Of a stretch of 64,000 nucleotides of DNA, positions 1 to 6,875 are shown one piece after another. Both the position numbers and the translations under genes were made by a program. This DNA comes from JAIVGV01 sp036389335 (GTDB lineage Bacteria; Acidobacteriota; Blastocatellia; Pyrinomonadales; Pyrinomonadaceae), in contig DASVQC010000070.1 in NCBI GenBank assembly GCA_036389335.1, positions 1-64,000 on the forward strand. The letters run 5' to 3'. The notes under the pieces are model-generated. The model did no database searches and had not been told where the DNA came from. It was given only the letters and a program-made list of their open reading frames with translations. The number at the start of each line of letters is the position of its first letter. Within the stretch, counting starts at the first letter, position 1.

Positions 1-260
1 CAGTCGCCTTCTCCTTAAAGTTTGAGTGGGGTTTTTTTGAGCCCGCGCGGGCCTTCGATCCGAACCTGAGCGCGTGCGGCGCGCGCCGCCGGAAGAGACT
101 TTGCGGCGACGCCGGGGGACGCTCTCACCGTATCGCCGGGCGGTGGTGCTGGCGAGGTGAGGCGATTGTGGAGTTCGACGAACCGCGGCGGACTATACTC
201 CGATCCGACGCCCGGTGAAAACTTTTTCGGGGCGCGACGGCGCGCCGCGCCCGCGAACAG
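1..260. other. Left-edge stretch without a convincing gene
   Basis: No frame here has both a plausible start and a protein-like composition. The open frames are arginine/proline-rich readings of GC-rich DNA. A TATACT hexamer at 194-199 could be a -10 box, but no well-spaced -35 is obvious. The segment GCCCGCGCGGGC near 41-52 is repeated inside the hairpin at 261-303. Confidence 0.4.
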
Positions 261-303
261 AACGTGCCCGCGCGGGCTCCTCGGGAGCCCGCGCGGGCAC
301 GTT
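261..303. terminator. Perfect 20-bp hairpin
   Basis: Positions 261-280 and 284-303 are exact reverse complements around a TCG loop. The stem is very GC-rich and ends in AACG/CGTT. It lies about 60 bp past the stop of the minus-strand gene at 366-599, so termination of that gene is the likely role. The U-tract on either side is weak, so it could instead be a Rho-dependent or RNA-stabilising hairpin. Confidence 0.6.
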
Positions 304-365
304 TCGCCAGACGAGCACGCTCGCGGTTTCCGCCGGACGCCTTGGCCGGCGGCGCGACGCGCGCG

Positions 366-599
366 TCAGTCCTTCTTGTCGCCGCCGAGCATCCCGCCGA
401 GGCCGCCGACGATGTCGCCCGCGCGCGAGGCGAGGTCGCCGACCGCGCCCGCGCCGCCGCCCACCACCGCGTCGAGCTGGCCCGAGATCGAGCCGGGCAG
501 GGCCTTCTTCAAGTAGCCCATCACGGTCTCGACCGCCGTGCGCGCCTGATCCTCCGAGATGCCCGCGCGCCCCGCGACCTGTTTGATGATCTCTTCCAT
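366..599 (-). CDS. Small helical protein, DUF2267/DUF2780-like
   Basis: The protein has 77 residues. A predicted helical N-terminal half (MEEIIKQVAGRAGISEDQAR, then a VMGYLKKALPG turn) is followed by a glycine-rich tail ending in GGDKKD. The pattern resembles short DUF2267/DUF2780-type proteins common in soil bacteria, whose function is unknown. The start at 599 is chosen because a strong GGAGGGGG Shine-Dalgarno lies just upstream. Longer readings of the frame run into arginine-rich sequence. It follows the zinc-ribbon gene at 626-892 by 26 bp and is probably co-transcribed with it. Family assignment is tentative; existence as a gene is fairly sure. Confidence 0.7.
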   Translation of the reverse strand: MEEIIKQVAGRAGISEDQARTAVETVMGYLKKALPGSISGQLDAVVGGGAGAVGDLASRAGDIVGGLGGMLGGDKKD

Positions 600-625
600 C
601 TCAACAACCCCCTCCGCGCCGCGCC

Positions 626-892
626 TCAGATGAAGACGACCGACTGCGAGTTCGGGATGTCGAACCGCTTGCGGCAGTGGTTGCACATGAGCACGTCGTC
701 GACGCGCACCATGTGATCGCGCGCGCGCTGGTAGTTGGCGCGATCCTGCTGGCCCGCGCCGCGCGGCAGCTCCCTCTTTTTCGTGCGCCGCAGCCAGCGC
801 ACCTCGTAGTCGCCCCGCTCGCGGCAGAACGGGCAGACGAAGCTCGCCCGCTTCGCCTCCTGCCGCTCGTCGAAAAAGTCTCTCTCGTTCAT
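626..892 (-). CDS. Small zinc-ribbon protein
   Basis: The protein has 88 residues with two CxxC knuckles, CPFC (C20, C23) and CNHC (C70, C73). They are separated by a basic linker that should place one Zn(II) in a ribbon fold. Zinc ribbons of this size commonly bind nucleic acid or protein partners, but no specific family is recognised. It lies just upstream of the helical protein at 366-599. The tandem-unit hairpin at 896-980 is immediately 5' of its start, in the likely promoter region. Confidence 0.7.
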   Translation of the reverse strand: MNERDFFDERQEAKRASFVCPFCRERGDYEVRWLRRTKKRELPRGAGQQDRANYQRARDHMVRVDDVLMCNHCRKRFDIPNSQSVVFI

Positions 893-895
893 AGG

Positions 896-980
896 TGTAG
901 AGGTCAGAGGTCAGAGGTCAGAGGCCAGTCAGGATCAGTTCTTCACTGACCTCTAGCCTCTGGCCTCCGACCTCTGCTGT
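896..980. repeat. Inverted tandem-heptad element, GAGGTCA family (copy 1)
   Basis: The left arm is four head-to-tail units of GAGGTCA (about 899-926). The right arm (about 945-975) is the degenerate reverse complement, TGACCTC-like units. They flank a short centre near 930-943. The right arm contains the stop codon and last codons of the PQ-loop gene at 953. A second copy of this family is at 55752-55868. Confidence 0.8.
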
Positions 981-1273
981 CCGGTTCCGAGTTCGCTTTC
1001 GGCCCCGCCGCGGTTCCCGCGCCGCCGGTGGTAGAGCGTGATCAGGAGCCCGGCGGTCGCGTTGAGCAACATGAAGCCGTTCGTGAAGACGAAGACCCAG
1101 TTGCGCACCATCCAACTGTAGACGAGGAAGCCGAGGGAGGCGGCGAACTGCCCGACGAAGAGCCACTTCGAGACGTTCTCGCTCGATCCCTCGCTCCACT
1201 GCTTGTAGACCTGCTTGCCGATGGTCACGACGAGGATCAGAGAGCTGATCCAGCCGACGGCTTCTTGTAACAC
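953..1273 (-). CDS. PQ-loop / SemiSWEET-like membrane protein
   Basis: The protein has 106 residues with three hydrophobic segments (about 5-22, 36-56, 60-82). The first ends in a PQ-loop-like GKQVYKQW turn, and Asn residues follow in the SSENVSKW and FVFTNGF segments, as in SemiSWEET sugar transporters. Three-helix SemiSWEETs act as dimers in the inner membrane and move sugars passively. The substrate cannot be read here. The hydrophilic tail after residue 85 is atypical, and its last eight residues are encoded by the inverted repeat at 896-980, so the original stop may have been lost. Confidence 0.65.
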   Translation of the reverse strand: MLQEAVGWISSLILVVTIGKQVYKQWSEGSSENVSKWLFVGQFAASLGFLVYSWMVRNWVFVFTNGFMLLNATAGLLITLYHRRRGNRGGAESELGTGQQRSEARG

Positions 1274-1332
1274 GCGCCCCCCCTTGTCTGCCGATGAGTC
1301 CCCCGCCGCCGCGCCGAAGGCGCATTATCACA

Positions 1333-1713
1333 TCAAAGCGGCCCTTTCGACAAAAGCCGCTCGACGCTGCGCAGCAGACTTTCGGGATCGACCGGCTTCG
1401 GCTCGAAGGCGTCGGCGCCCTGCGCGAGCGTGAGCGTGGCGCTGCCCGAGCCGTAGCCGGTGGTGACGATGATGGGCGTGAGCAGAAGCTCCGGCGTGTC
1501 GCGGACGCGGCGCACGAGATGCGCGCCGTCCGCCGCGGGCATCTGGATGTCCGTGATGATGAGATCGGGCACGACCTTGACGGCCAGCTCGTAAGCCTCG
1601 ATGCCGTCCGCCGCGGTCGTCACCTCGTAGCCGCGCCGCACGAGCGTGCGCCGCACCAGCTCGCGCGCCACGTCGTCGTCCTCCACGACCAAGATTCTCT
1701 TCGCTTCGCCCAT
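1333..1713 (-). CDS. CheY-like response regulator receiver protein
   Basis: This is a stand-alone receiver domain of 126 residues. The acidic pair is in VVEDDD (D12/D13), the phospho-acceptor aspartate is D55 in IITDIQMP, the switch threonine lies near IIVTTGY, and the conserved lysine is K106 in EPKPVDP. There is no output domain, so it should act by binding a partner. No histidine kinase is adjacent, so the cognate kinase is unknown. The C-terminal helix keeps the usual length. Confidence 0.9.
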   Translation of the reverse strand: MGEAKRILVVEDDDVARELVRRTLVRRGYEVTTAADGIEAYELAVKVVPDLIITDIQMPAADGAHLVRRVRDTPELLLTPIIVTTGYGSGSATLTLAQGADAFEPKPVDPESLLRSVERLLSKGPL

Positions 1714-1715
1714 AA

Positions 1716-1800
1716 AAGCCGTGACGGGTAAACCGTTAACCGTGACAGGGAAGAGATCGGATTTATCCTGTCACGGTTCACGGTTCACGGTTGACGGTCT
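1716..1800. repeat. Inverted tandem-unit element, GGTTCACG family
   Basis: The left arm (about 1720-1751) reads CCGTGACGGGTAAACCGTTA and onward. The right arm (about 1768-1798) holds three GTTCACGG-type units in inverted orientation. The stop codon and last residues of the DUF971 gene (1785) lie inside the right arm. Only one copy of this family was noticed. Confidence 0.7.
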
Positions 1801-2123
1801 TCGTGTTCGCACAACTCGCGCAGGAGGCGGAAGCTGTAGATGCCGGTCTGGTGCCCGTCGCTCCAGCGGAAGGTGAGCGCGTAGCGACCGACGAGGTCGA
1901 GCGTCTCGACGGTCAACCCGTCCGACACGCTCGCCGGGTCGAGCATCCGCTCGCCCGTGTACTCGTTGACGCACTGCGCGCACGGGCAGACGCGCCGGAG
2001 CGCCGCCGCCCCGTACCGGCACGTGCGCCCGTCGGCCCAATCGATCCGCAGGCCCGCCCCGCCCTCCCGCGCGATCTCCCGCGGCTCGACGGCGGCCCCG
2101 CGCCTGTACATCATCTCGCTCAT
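1785..2123 (-). CDS. DUF971 domain protein (GBBH-like N-terminal fold)
   Basis: The protein has 112 residues and matches the DUF971 pattern. An IDWADG strand pair is followed by RVCPCAQCVNEYTGER (cysteines 46, 48, 51), LVGRYALTFRWSDGHQTGIYSF and a LREL C-terminus. DUF971 is the N-terminal module of gamma-butyrobetaine hydroxylase, and free-standing forms are often linked to Fe-S cluster metabolism. The clustered cysteines fit zinc or cluster binding. The last residues (RQP and stop) come from the repeat at 1716-1800. Family assignment is confident; the role is not known. Confidence 0.85.
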   Translation of the reverse strand: MSEMMYRRGAAVEPREIAREGGAGLRIDWADGRTCRYGAAALRRVCPCAQCVNEYTGERMLDPASVSDGLTVETLDLVGRYALTFRWSDGHQTGIYSFRLLRELCEHEDRQP

Positions 2124-2130
2124 AAAATGC

Positions 2131-2248
2131 TGTCAGTGGTCAGTAGTCCGTTGTCCGTGGTCAGTGGTCAGTTGTAATTAGTCGGCGCGCGTCGCCGCGA
2201 TCAGCGATGGACGGATGACAACTGACTACTGACTACTGACTACTGACT
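2131..2248. repeat. Inverted tandem-heptad element, CAGTGGT family (copy 1)
   Basis: The left arm at about 2131-2176 is a series of TCAGTGG / TCAGTAG / TCCGTTG heptads. The right arm at about 2218-2248 repeats the complement (CTGACTA units). The 40-bp centre is unrelated. The right arm contributes the final SQ codons and the TAG stop of the YtxJ gene (2240). Copy 2 is at 2718-2849, so the YtxJ gene is bracketed by two copies. Confidence 0.8.
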
Positions 2249-2602
2249 TTCCCGAACCGCGCGCTCGACCGCCTCGGCGGTGATGTCGAAGTGCGAGGCG
2301 TTCCAGACGGGCTTGCCGTCGCGCAGGATGATCGCCTGCGGCGAGTGGTGCTCGACGCCGGTGCGGCGCGCGATCTCTTCGGAGACGGGGCGCGCCGTCT
2401 GGACGACGACGAGCGCCACGTCGCCCACACGCTCGCGGCTGAGCTGCGACATCTGCCGGTGCGCGCGCGCGCTGATCGGGCACGTCGTGCTGTGCTTGAA
2501 CAGAACGACGGGCGCGTCCTTCGAGCGCGCGAACCACTCTTCGAGGGCCGCCGCGTCTGCGACCGCGACGAACCCGGCGGCTGATTGCGAGGCTTCTGCC
2601 AT
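2240..2602 (-). CDS. ytxJ: YtxJ-like bacillithiol system redox protein (DUF2847)
   Basis: This is a thioredoxin-fold protein of 120 residues. The diagnostic segment is FKHSTTCPIS, with a single cysteine (C41) before Pro-Ile-Ser, as in YtxJ. A conserved HSPQAII loop provides the cis-proline position. YtxJ (DUF2847) is associated with bacillithiol-using bacteria and is thought to reduce bacillithiolated proteins. The start at 2602 has a GAAGGGTG ribosome site; the extra upstream frame is not protein-like. It is flanked on both sides by CAGTGGT-type hairpins, and one supplies its stop codon. Confidence 0.85.
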   Translation of the reverse strand: MAEASQSAAGFVAVADAAALEEWFARSKDAPVVLFKHSTTCPISARAHRQMSQLSRERVGDVALVVVQTARPVSEEIARRTGVEHHSPQAIILRDGKPVWNASHFDITAEAVERAVRESQ

Positions 2603-2717
2603 GACAAAACACCCTTCGCACGCCGCGGGCGCGCGAACCTTTCTCACCTCAGTTGATTCTGTCGAGAGCTTTCCCCACAAGTATCGCGACGCGCGGGGCT
2701 AAAAGCAAGGGGGGAGA

Positions 2718-2849
2718 AGTGTCAGTGGTCAGTAGTCAGTTGTCAGTAGTCAGTAGCTTAATGAGGCCGACGCCCGGAGACGATCACCCAAGCCCCACCG
2801 CGGAGTAAAACAACTGACCACTGACCACTGACCACTGACCACTGACGAT
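2718..2849. repeat. Inverted tandem-heptad element, CAGTGGT family (copy 2)
   Basis: The left arm (about 2718-2758) has six TCAGTGG/TCAGTAG/TCAGTTG units. The right arm (about 2809-2845) is five ACTGACC units in the opposite orientation. The centre of roughly 50 bp is unique. It ends 3 bp before the stop of the CHAT gene at 2852. Confidence 0.8.
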
Positions 2850-2851
2850 CT

Positions 2852-5677
2852 TCACTTCCAGTCGCCGACGAGGACGAACGGGGCCCAGTAGAAGGGCGCG
2901 CTGTACTTCTTCCCGGCGATCATCTGCTGCTGCGCGGCGCGCATGGCGGCGGGGGGCGTGGGCGATTGCTTCGTCAGCAGACGCTTGTAGAAGTCGGACA
3001 TTAAATCCGCCGTCGAGCGATCCGCGACCGACCAGAGCGAGACGCCCACCGACGGCGCGCCCGCGTAGAGGAAGGCGCGCGTCAGGCCGATGACGCCCTC
3101 GCCGCGCTTCTCTTTCCCGAGGCCGGTCTCGCAGGCCGAGAGCATGACGAGCTGCGCGCCGAGCCGGAGGTTGAAAATCTCGTCCGTGCGGAGGAAGCCG
3201 TCGCCGCCGTCGCGGTTGCCGACGAGCGAGAGGACGACGCCCGTGAACTGCGGTCGCTCGGAATCCAAGAGCCCGTGCGTGGCGACGTGGAGCAGGCGGT
3301 ACTTCGTGATGTCGCGCGTCTTCACGCTCTGCTCGCTCGCGTCGAGATCGAGCCAGAGTTCGGGCGCGAAGCCCGCGGCGCGCGCGAGCTTCTCGATCTC
3401 CTGAGCCTCGGCGCGCGTGCCCGCGAGCCGCGCGAGTTTGATCCCGGCGGCGGGCGCGCCCGACTGATTCGCGAGCGTCACGTCGGCCACCGCGCTCGCC
3501 ATCGCGGGCGCGGCGTCGGCTGAGGCCGGGGCGGGCGCGCCCGCCTTCTGCGCGCGCGCGTCAGCCGCGTCGAAGACCGGATCGGCGACGACCAGCACGC
3601 CGCGCCCCGCGCCCTGCGCCGCAGAGTTCGACTGCTGGCGAACCGCCGCGACGACCGACGCCGAGGGCGCGTAGACGATCTCGTTCGTCTTGACGAGGTA
3701 CGGCAGGGCCGCGTAGTCGGAGCCCGTCGCGGCCACCAGCGCCTCGAAGGGCACGAAGCTGAGCGCGCCGTCGGCGACGACGAGCAGGCGTCTGTCTCCC
3801 ACGAGCGCGGCGGCGGGCTCGACCGCCGACTTGTAGACCGTGTTGGCGGCGGAGGCGAAGGCCGCCGCGTTGCCGAGCGCGCCCGCCGCGCTCAGGCCCA
3901 GGCCGCGCTCGTCCGAGAGCCCGCGCGAGCCGCCGAGATCGACGATGGAGCGGCGCAGGGACTGCGGCACGATCTGATCGCGCATCTCCGTCACCTGGAT
4001 GTTGAGCGCGCCGCGCGAAGGGATTTTGTAGAGCGCGACCGAGCCGTTCGTCGCCGCGAAGAGGTAGGAGGCGTTCGTGCCGAGGAAGTATTCGAGCAGG
4101 GCGGTCTTGTCGTCCAAGACCTGCTGCTGCACCTCGGCGAGCGAGAGCGGCTGCGCCGTCAGAGAGTTGTAGCGCGGGTTCGACGCGCGAATCTGGTTCT
4201 CCAAGCTGTCGTACTCGGCGGCCAGCTTCTCCAGCTCTTCCTCAAGGTCTTTGACCGACTCCTTGGGCGGCTCGCCCGTCAGCGTCACGCCGGAGAGCTG
4301 CTGCGCGATCTCCTGCTGGCGTTCGAGGTTCGCCTGCTTCTTCTGCGAGAGGTCTGCCGGGATGCCTTCGGTGATCTGCGCGTTCGACTCGCCGAGGAGA
4401 TCGAGGAGCGAGCGCGCCCTCCCCTGCTCGACGACGCGGAACGCCTCCGCGGCCCACGCGAGCGACTGGCCTTCGAGCTTGCCGCCCGCCTTCGCCGACT
4501 CCGCGACGGCCCGCTCGGCGAGCGCGGAGGCGGCCTCGTCGTAAACGTCCTTCGTCGTCGAGAGGAACGACGTGCGCGCCTCGTCGGCGCGCACAGACCC
4601 TTGCCGCAGCGTCTCGATGATCTTGAGCGCGTCGCGGTAAGAGGCGATCCCTTCGTCCCACACCTTCGCCGACTTGGCGGCGTCCTTCTCCTGCGCCGCC
4701 ATGAGCAGCTTCGTCTTCCCCAGGCCGCGCTGCGCGGGCCACATCAGATCGAGCCGCTTGTCGTCCTTCGCACCATTCGCGGCGTCGGCGTAGAGCTTGA
4801 GCGCGTCCTTGTAGCGGTTCTCTCTGAGCGCGATGTCGCCGAGGCTCGTGCGCGCGGCGACGCGGAAGCGGCGCGTCTGGCCGAGGTTGCCGACGACGGG
4901 GACGTTGCCGCCCGAGGCGGCGAGCGCCTCCTCGAAATCCTTGCGCGCGCTGGCGAGGTTGTCGTTGAAGAACTCGACGCGCCCGAGCCCGAGCTGGTGC
5001 GTCGAGTAGAGGATGCTCTGCCGGTAGAGTTCGAAAATTTGCCCGACCGAGTAGGCCGCCGCGGCTATCCCCGCGCCGGTCTCGACGCCGACGTTGCCGC
5101 TCGCCGCGCTGTGGCCGATGGCCCCGAGGCCGCCGAGCAGGCCGCCCACCTTCTTCGTCGTGCTGACCGCGCCCGTGTTCGGCTTCTTCACCTGCATCTG
5201 CGCGTACGCCGCGCCCGACTGCTGCACGTCGCCGAGGCGGAAGTAGGTCTCGCCGACCTTGGCGAGCATCAGATCGGAGTTGAAGGAGTTGTCGCTGAAC
5301 CCGGCAGCCTTCTTCACGAGGTTGCCCTTCGTCTCCGCCTCGATGAAGCTCTCGCGCGCCTTCTTGAAGTGATCGAGCGCGCGGGCGTACTGCCCCTGCC
5401 GCGCGTACAGATCGCCGAGCGCGTCGTGCGCGGCGGCCTGACCGCGCGGCGCGCCCGCCTCGGTGTAAAGCTTCAGCGCGGTCTCCAACAGCGGCAGGGC
5501 CTGATCGGCGCGCCCGCGCTTGAGGAGGGCGCGCCCCTGCCTGAGCGCGTCGGTCGCCTGCGCGGCCTGCTGCGGATCGGGCGCGGCGAGCGCGGCCCGC
5601 GGCGCGAGGGAGGCGGTCGCGAGCGCGACGGCGCAGGCGAGCGAGATGAGCGTCGTTACGGTCTTCGTTTTCGTCAT
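2852..5677 (-). CDS. Secreted TPR-CHAT domain caspase-like peptidase
   Basis: The protein has 941 residues. A signal peptide (about 1-32) is followed by TPR-type helical repeats (about 38-120 and onward to about 400), a coiled-coil linker (about 455-510) and a CHAT domain in the last 350 residues. The caspase-type catalytic pair is present: His near 801 in HVATHG and Cys near 849 in SACETG, followed by the conserved RGEGVIGLTRAF helix. CHAT proteins are clan CD cysteine peptidases; relatives act in proteolytic signalling and cell-death systems. It is the last gene of an apparent operon after the kinase (6876-8975) and the DUF4384 protein (63 bp gap). The secretion signal suggests it works in the periplasm. 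Substrate unknown. Confidence 0.9.
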   Translation of the reverse strand: MTKTKTVTTLISLACAVALATASLAPRAALAAPDPQQAAQATDALRQGRALLKRGRADQALPLLETALKLYTEAGAPRGQAAAHDALGDLYARQGQYARALDHFKKARESFIEAETKGNLVKKAAGFSDNSFNSDLMLAKVGETYFRLGDVQQSGAAYAQMQVKKPNTGAVSTTKKVGGLLGGLGAIGHSAASGNVGVETGAGIAAAAYSVGQIFELYRQSILYSTHQLGLGRVEFFNDNLASARKDFEEALAASGGNVPVVGNLGQTRRFRVAARTSLGDIALRENRYKDALKLYADAANGAKDDKRLDLMWPAQRGLGKTKLLMAAQEKDAAKSAKVWDEGIASYRDALKIIETLRQGSVRADEARTSFLSTTKDVYDEAASALAERAVAESAKAGGKLEGQSLAWAAEAFRVVEQGRARSLLDLLGESNAQITEGIPADLSQKKQANLERQQEIAQQLSGVTLTGEPPKESVKDLEEELEKLAAEYDSLENQIRASNPRYNSLTAQPLSLAEVQQQVLDDKTALLEYFLGTNASYLFAATNGSVALYKIPSRGALNIQVTEMRDQIVPQSLRRSIVDLGGSRGLSDERGLGLSAAGALGNAAAFASAANTVYKSAVEPAAALVGDRRLLVVADGALSFVPFEALVAATGSDYAALPYLVKTNEIVYAPSASVVAAVRQQSNSAAQGAGRGVLVVADPVFDAADARAQKAGAPAPASADAAPAMASAVADVTLANQSGAPAAGIKLARLAGTRAEAQEIEKLARAAGFAPELWLDLDASEQSVKTRDITKYRLLHVATHGLLDSERPQFTGVVLSLVGNRDGGDGFLRTDEIFNLRLGAQLVMLSACETGLGKEKRGEGVIGLTRAFLYAGAPSVGVSLWSVADRSTADLMSDFYKRLLTKQSPTPPAAMRAAQQQMIAGKKYSAPFYWAPFVLVGDWK

Positions 5678-5740
5678 GGCTTCACTCCCTGATCCCGACC
5701 ACTCAGCGGTCGGGTTTCCCGCGGCTGCCGTCGCCCCGGC

Positions 5741-6781
5741 TCACTTGTGAATCAGATCGACGGTCGCGACGAGGACGCCCGTGTTCGACGAGGCGATCAT
5801 GTAGATGACCGAGGGGAGCGGCGCGTCGGCGCGCAGGCCGAGGCCCCGCGTGGCGGCTTCGCGCTCGGCGTCGGTCTGCGCGCGCCCCTCGTCTTTGACG
5901 CGGCTGAAGGCGATCTGATCGCGCGCGTTGGCCGCCTTGAGCGCGGCCCACTGCCCGGCGTCCGGCTTCCACGCGCAGGTCTCGCCCGACTCGGCGCAGA
6001 GCCTGACCAACTCTTCGCCCGTGGGCACGCCTTCGAGCGGCTGGCGCGCGACGACGACGTAGACGCGCTCGCGCGAGGGCACGTCGTTGAAGACGAACCA
6101 GCGCAGGCGCTCGTCCGCCTCCCGGCCCGAAGGGATTTCGTAGGGGACGTGCGCGCCGATGCGGTTGTCGCCGCGTCTGAGCCGCGCGTCCGGGTAGATG
6201 AGCTGCGGCGTCGAGTCGCCCTCCGCGTTGAAGACGTAGAGGTAGCCGTCCGTGTTGCTCTCGACGAGGAGGCGGATCGACTCGCCCGACTTGAACTCGC
6301 GCGCCGGGCTCACGCGCACCGCCGCGCCCGACTCGTCGCGCATGAAGAGCGTGTAGCCGACGGCGATGCCCGCGGGCTTCGCCGCCGACGCCGCGTCGTG
6401 CGCGTCGCTCTCCGCGGCAGCCGCGCCCGCCCCCTGCGCGGCGTCCGATCCGTTCGCGTCCGACTTCCGCCCGCCCGCGCCGCCCGCCGTCTGCGCGCCG
6501 CCCTTCGCCCCCTTCGTGCCCTTCACCTTCCGCCGGTTCGCGGCGTTGCCCGCGGTCTTGGGCGCGGCTGTCTTGACGCCCGGCTGGCTCGCGTCGACCG
6601 ACGCGCTCGCGCCGGCGCTCGCGGCCTCCGCCTGCTTCGCCGCGTCCTTCTTCGCGCCCACCCGCGTGGTGACGAACGCGCCGCGCACGACCTCGTCCTG
6701 CGGCGGCTCCTGCGCGAGGGCGGCGCACGCGCAGGCCGCGAGGCCGAGCGCGAGCGTGGCGTGGAAGAATCTGGGTCGCAT
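5741..6781 (-). CDS. Secreted DUF4384 domain protein
   Basis: The protein has 346 residues. A signal peptide (MRPRFFHATLALGLAACACA then ALAQ) precedes a low-complexity Ala/Gly/Lys-rich linker (about 40-125) and a DUF4384 domain (about 140-260). The domain is recognisable by FKSGESIRLLVESNTDGYLY, the PQLIYPDARLRRGDNRI segment and a YVVVARQPLEG strand. DUF4384 domains are beta-rich and often found beside caspase/CHAT peptidases and kinases; their ligand is unknown. The start at 6781 has an AAGGAGAG site, so an upstream in-frame ATG at 6832 is less likely. It is encoded between the kinase and the CHAT gene, and the kinase C-terminus carries a related domain. Confidence 0.85.
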   Translation of the reverse strand: MRPRFFHATLALGLAACACAALAQEPPQDEVVRGAFVTTRVGAKKDAAKQAEAASAGASASVDASQPGVKTAAPKTAGNAANRRKVKGTKGAKGGAQTAGGAGGRKSDANGSDAAQGAGAAAAESDAHDAASAAKPAGIAVGYTLFMRDESGAAVRVSPAREFKSGESIRLLVESNTDGYLYVFNAEGDSTPQLIYPDARLRRGDNRIGAHVPYEIPSGREADERLRWFVFNDVPSRERVYVVVARQPLEGVPTGEELVRLCAESGETCAWKPDAGQWAALKAANARDQIAFSRVKDEGRAQTDAEREAATRGLGLRADAPLPSVIYMIASSNTGVLVATVDLIHK

Positions 6782-6875
6782 TGCGGAAGCTCTCCTTGGG
6801 GTAACGCGAGGAATGGCCGCGCGCCGGATCACGCGCGGGGGAGTTTGAGCACGCCCGAAGAATTTTAACCGGCGC

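Noticed and set aside
157..716. Several overlapping plus-strand frames at the left edge
   Set aside because: All are Arg/Pro/Ala-rich and overlap the minus-strand helical and zinc-ribbon genes, which have ribosome sites and motifs.
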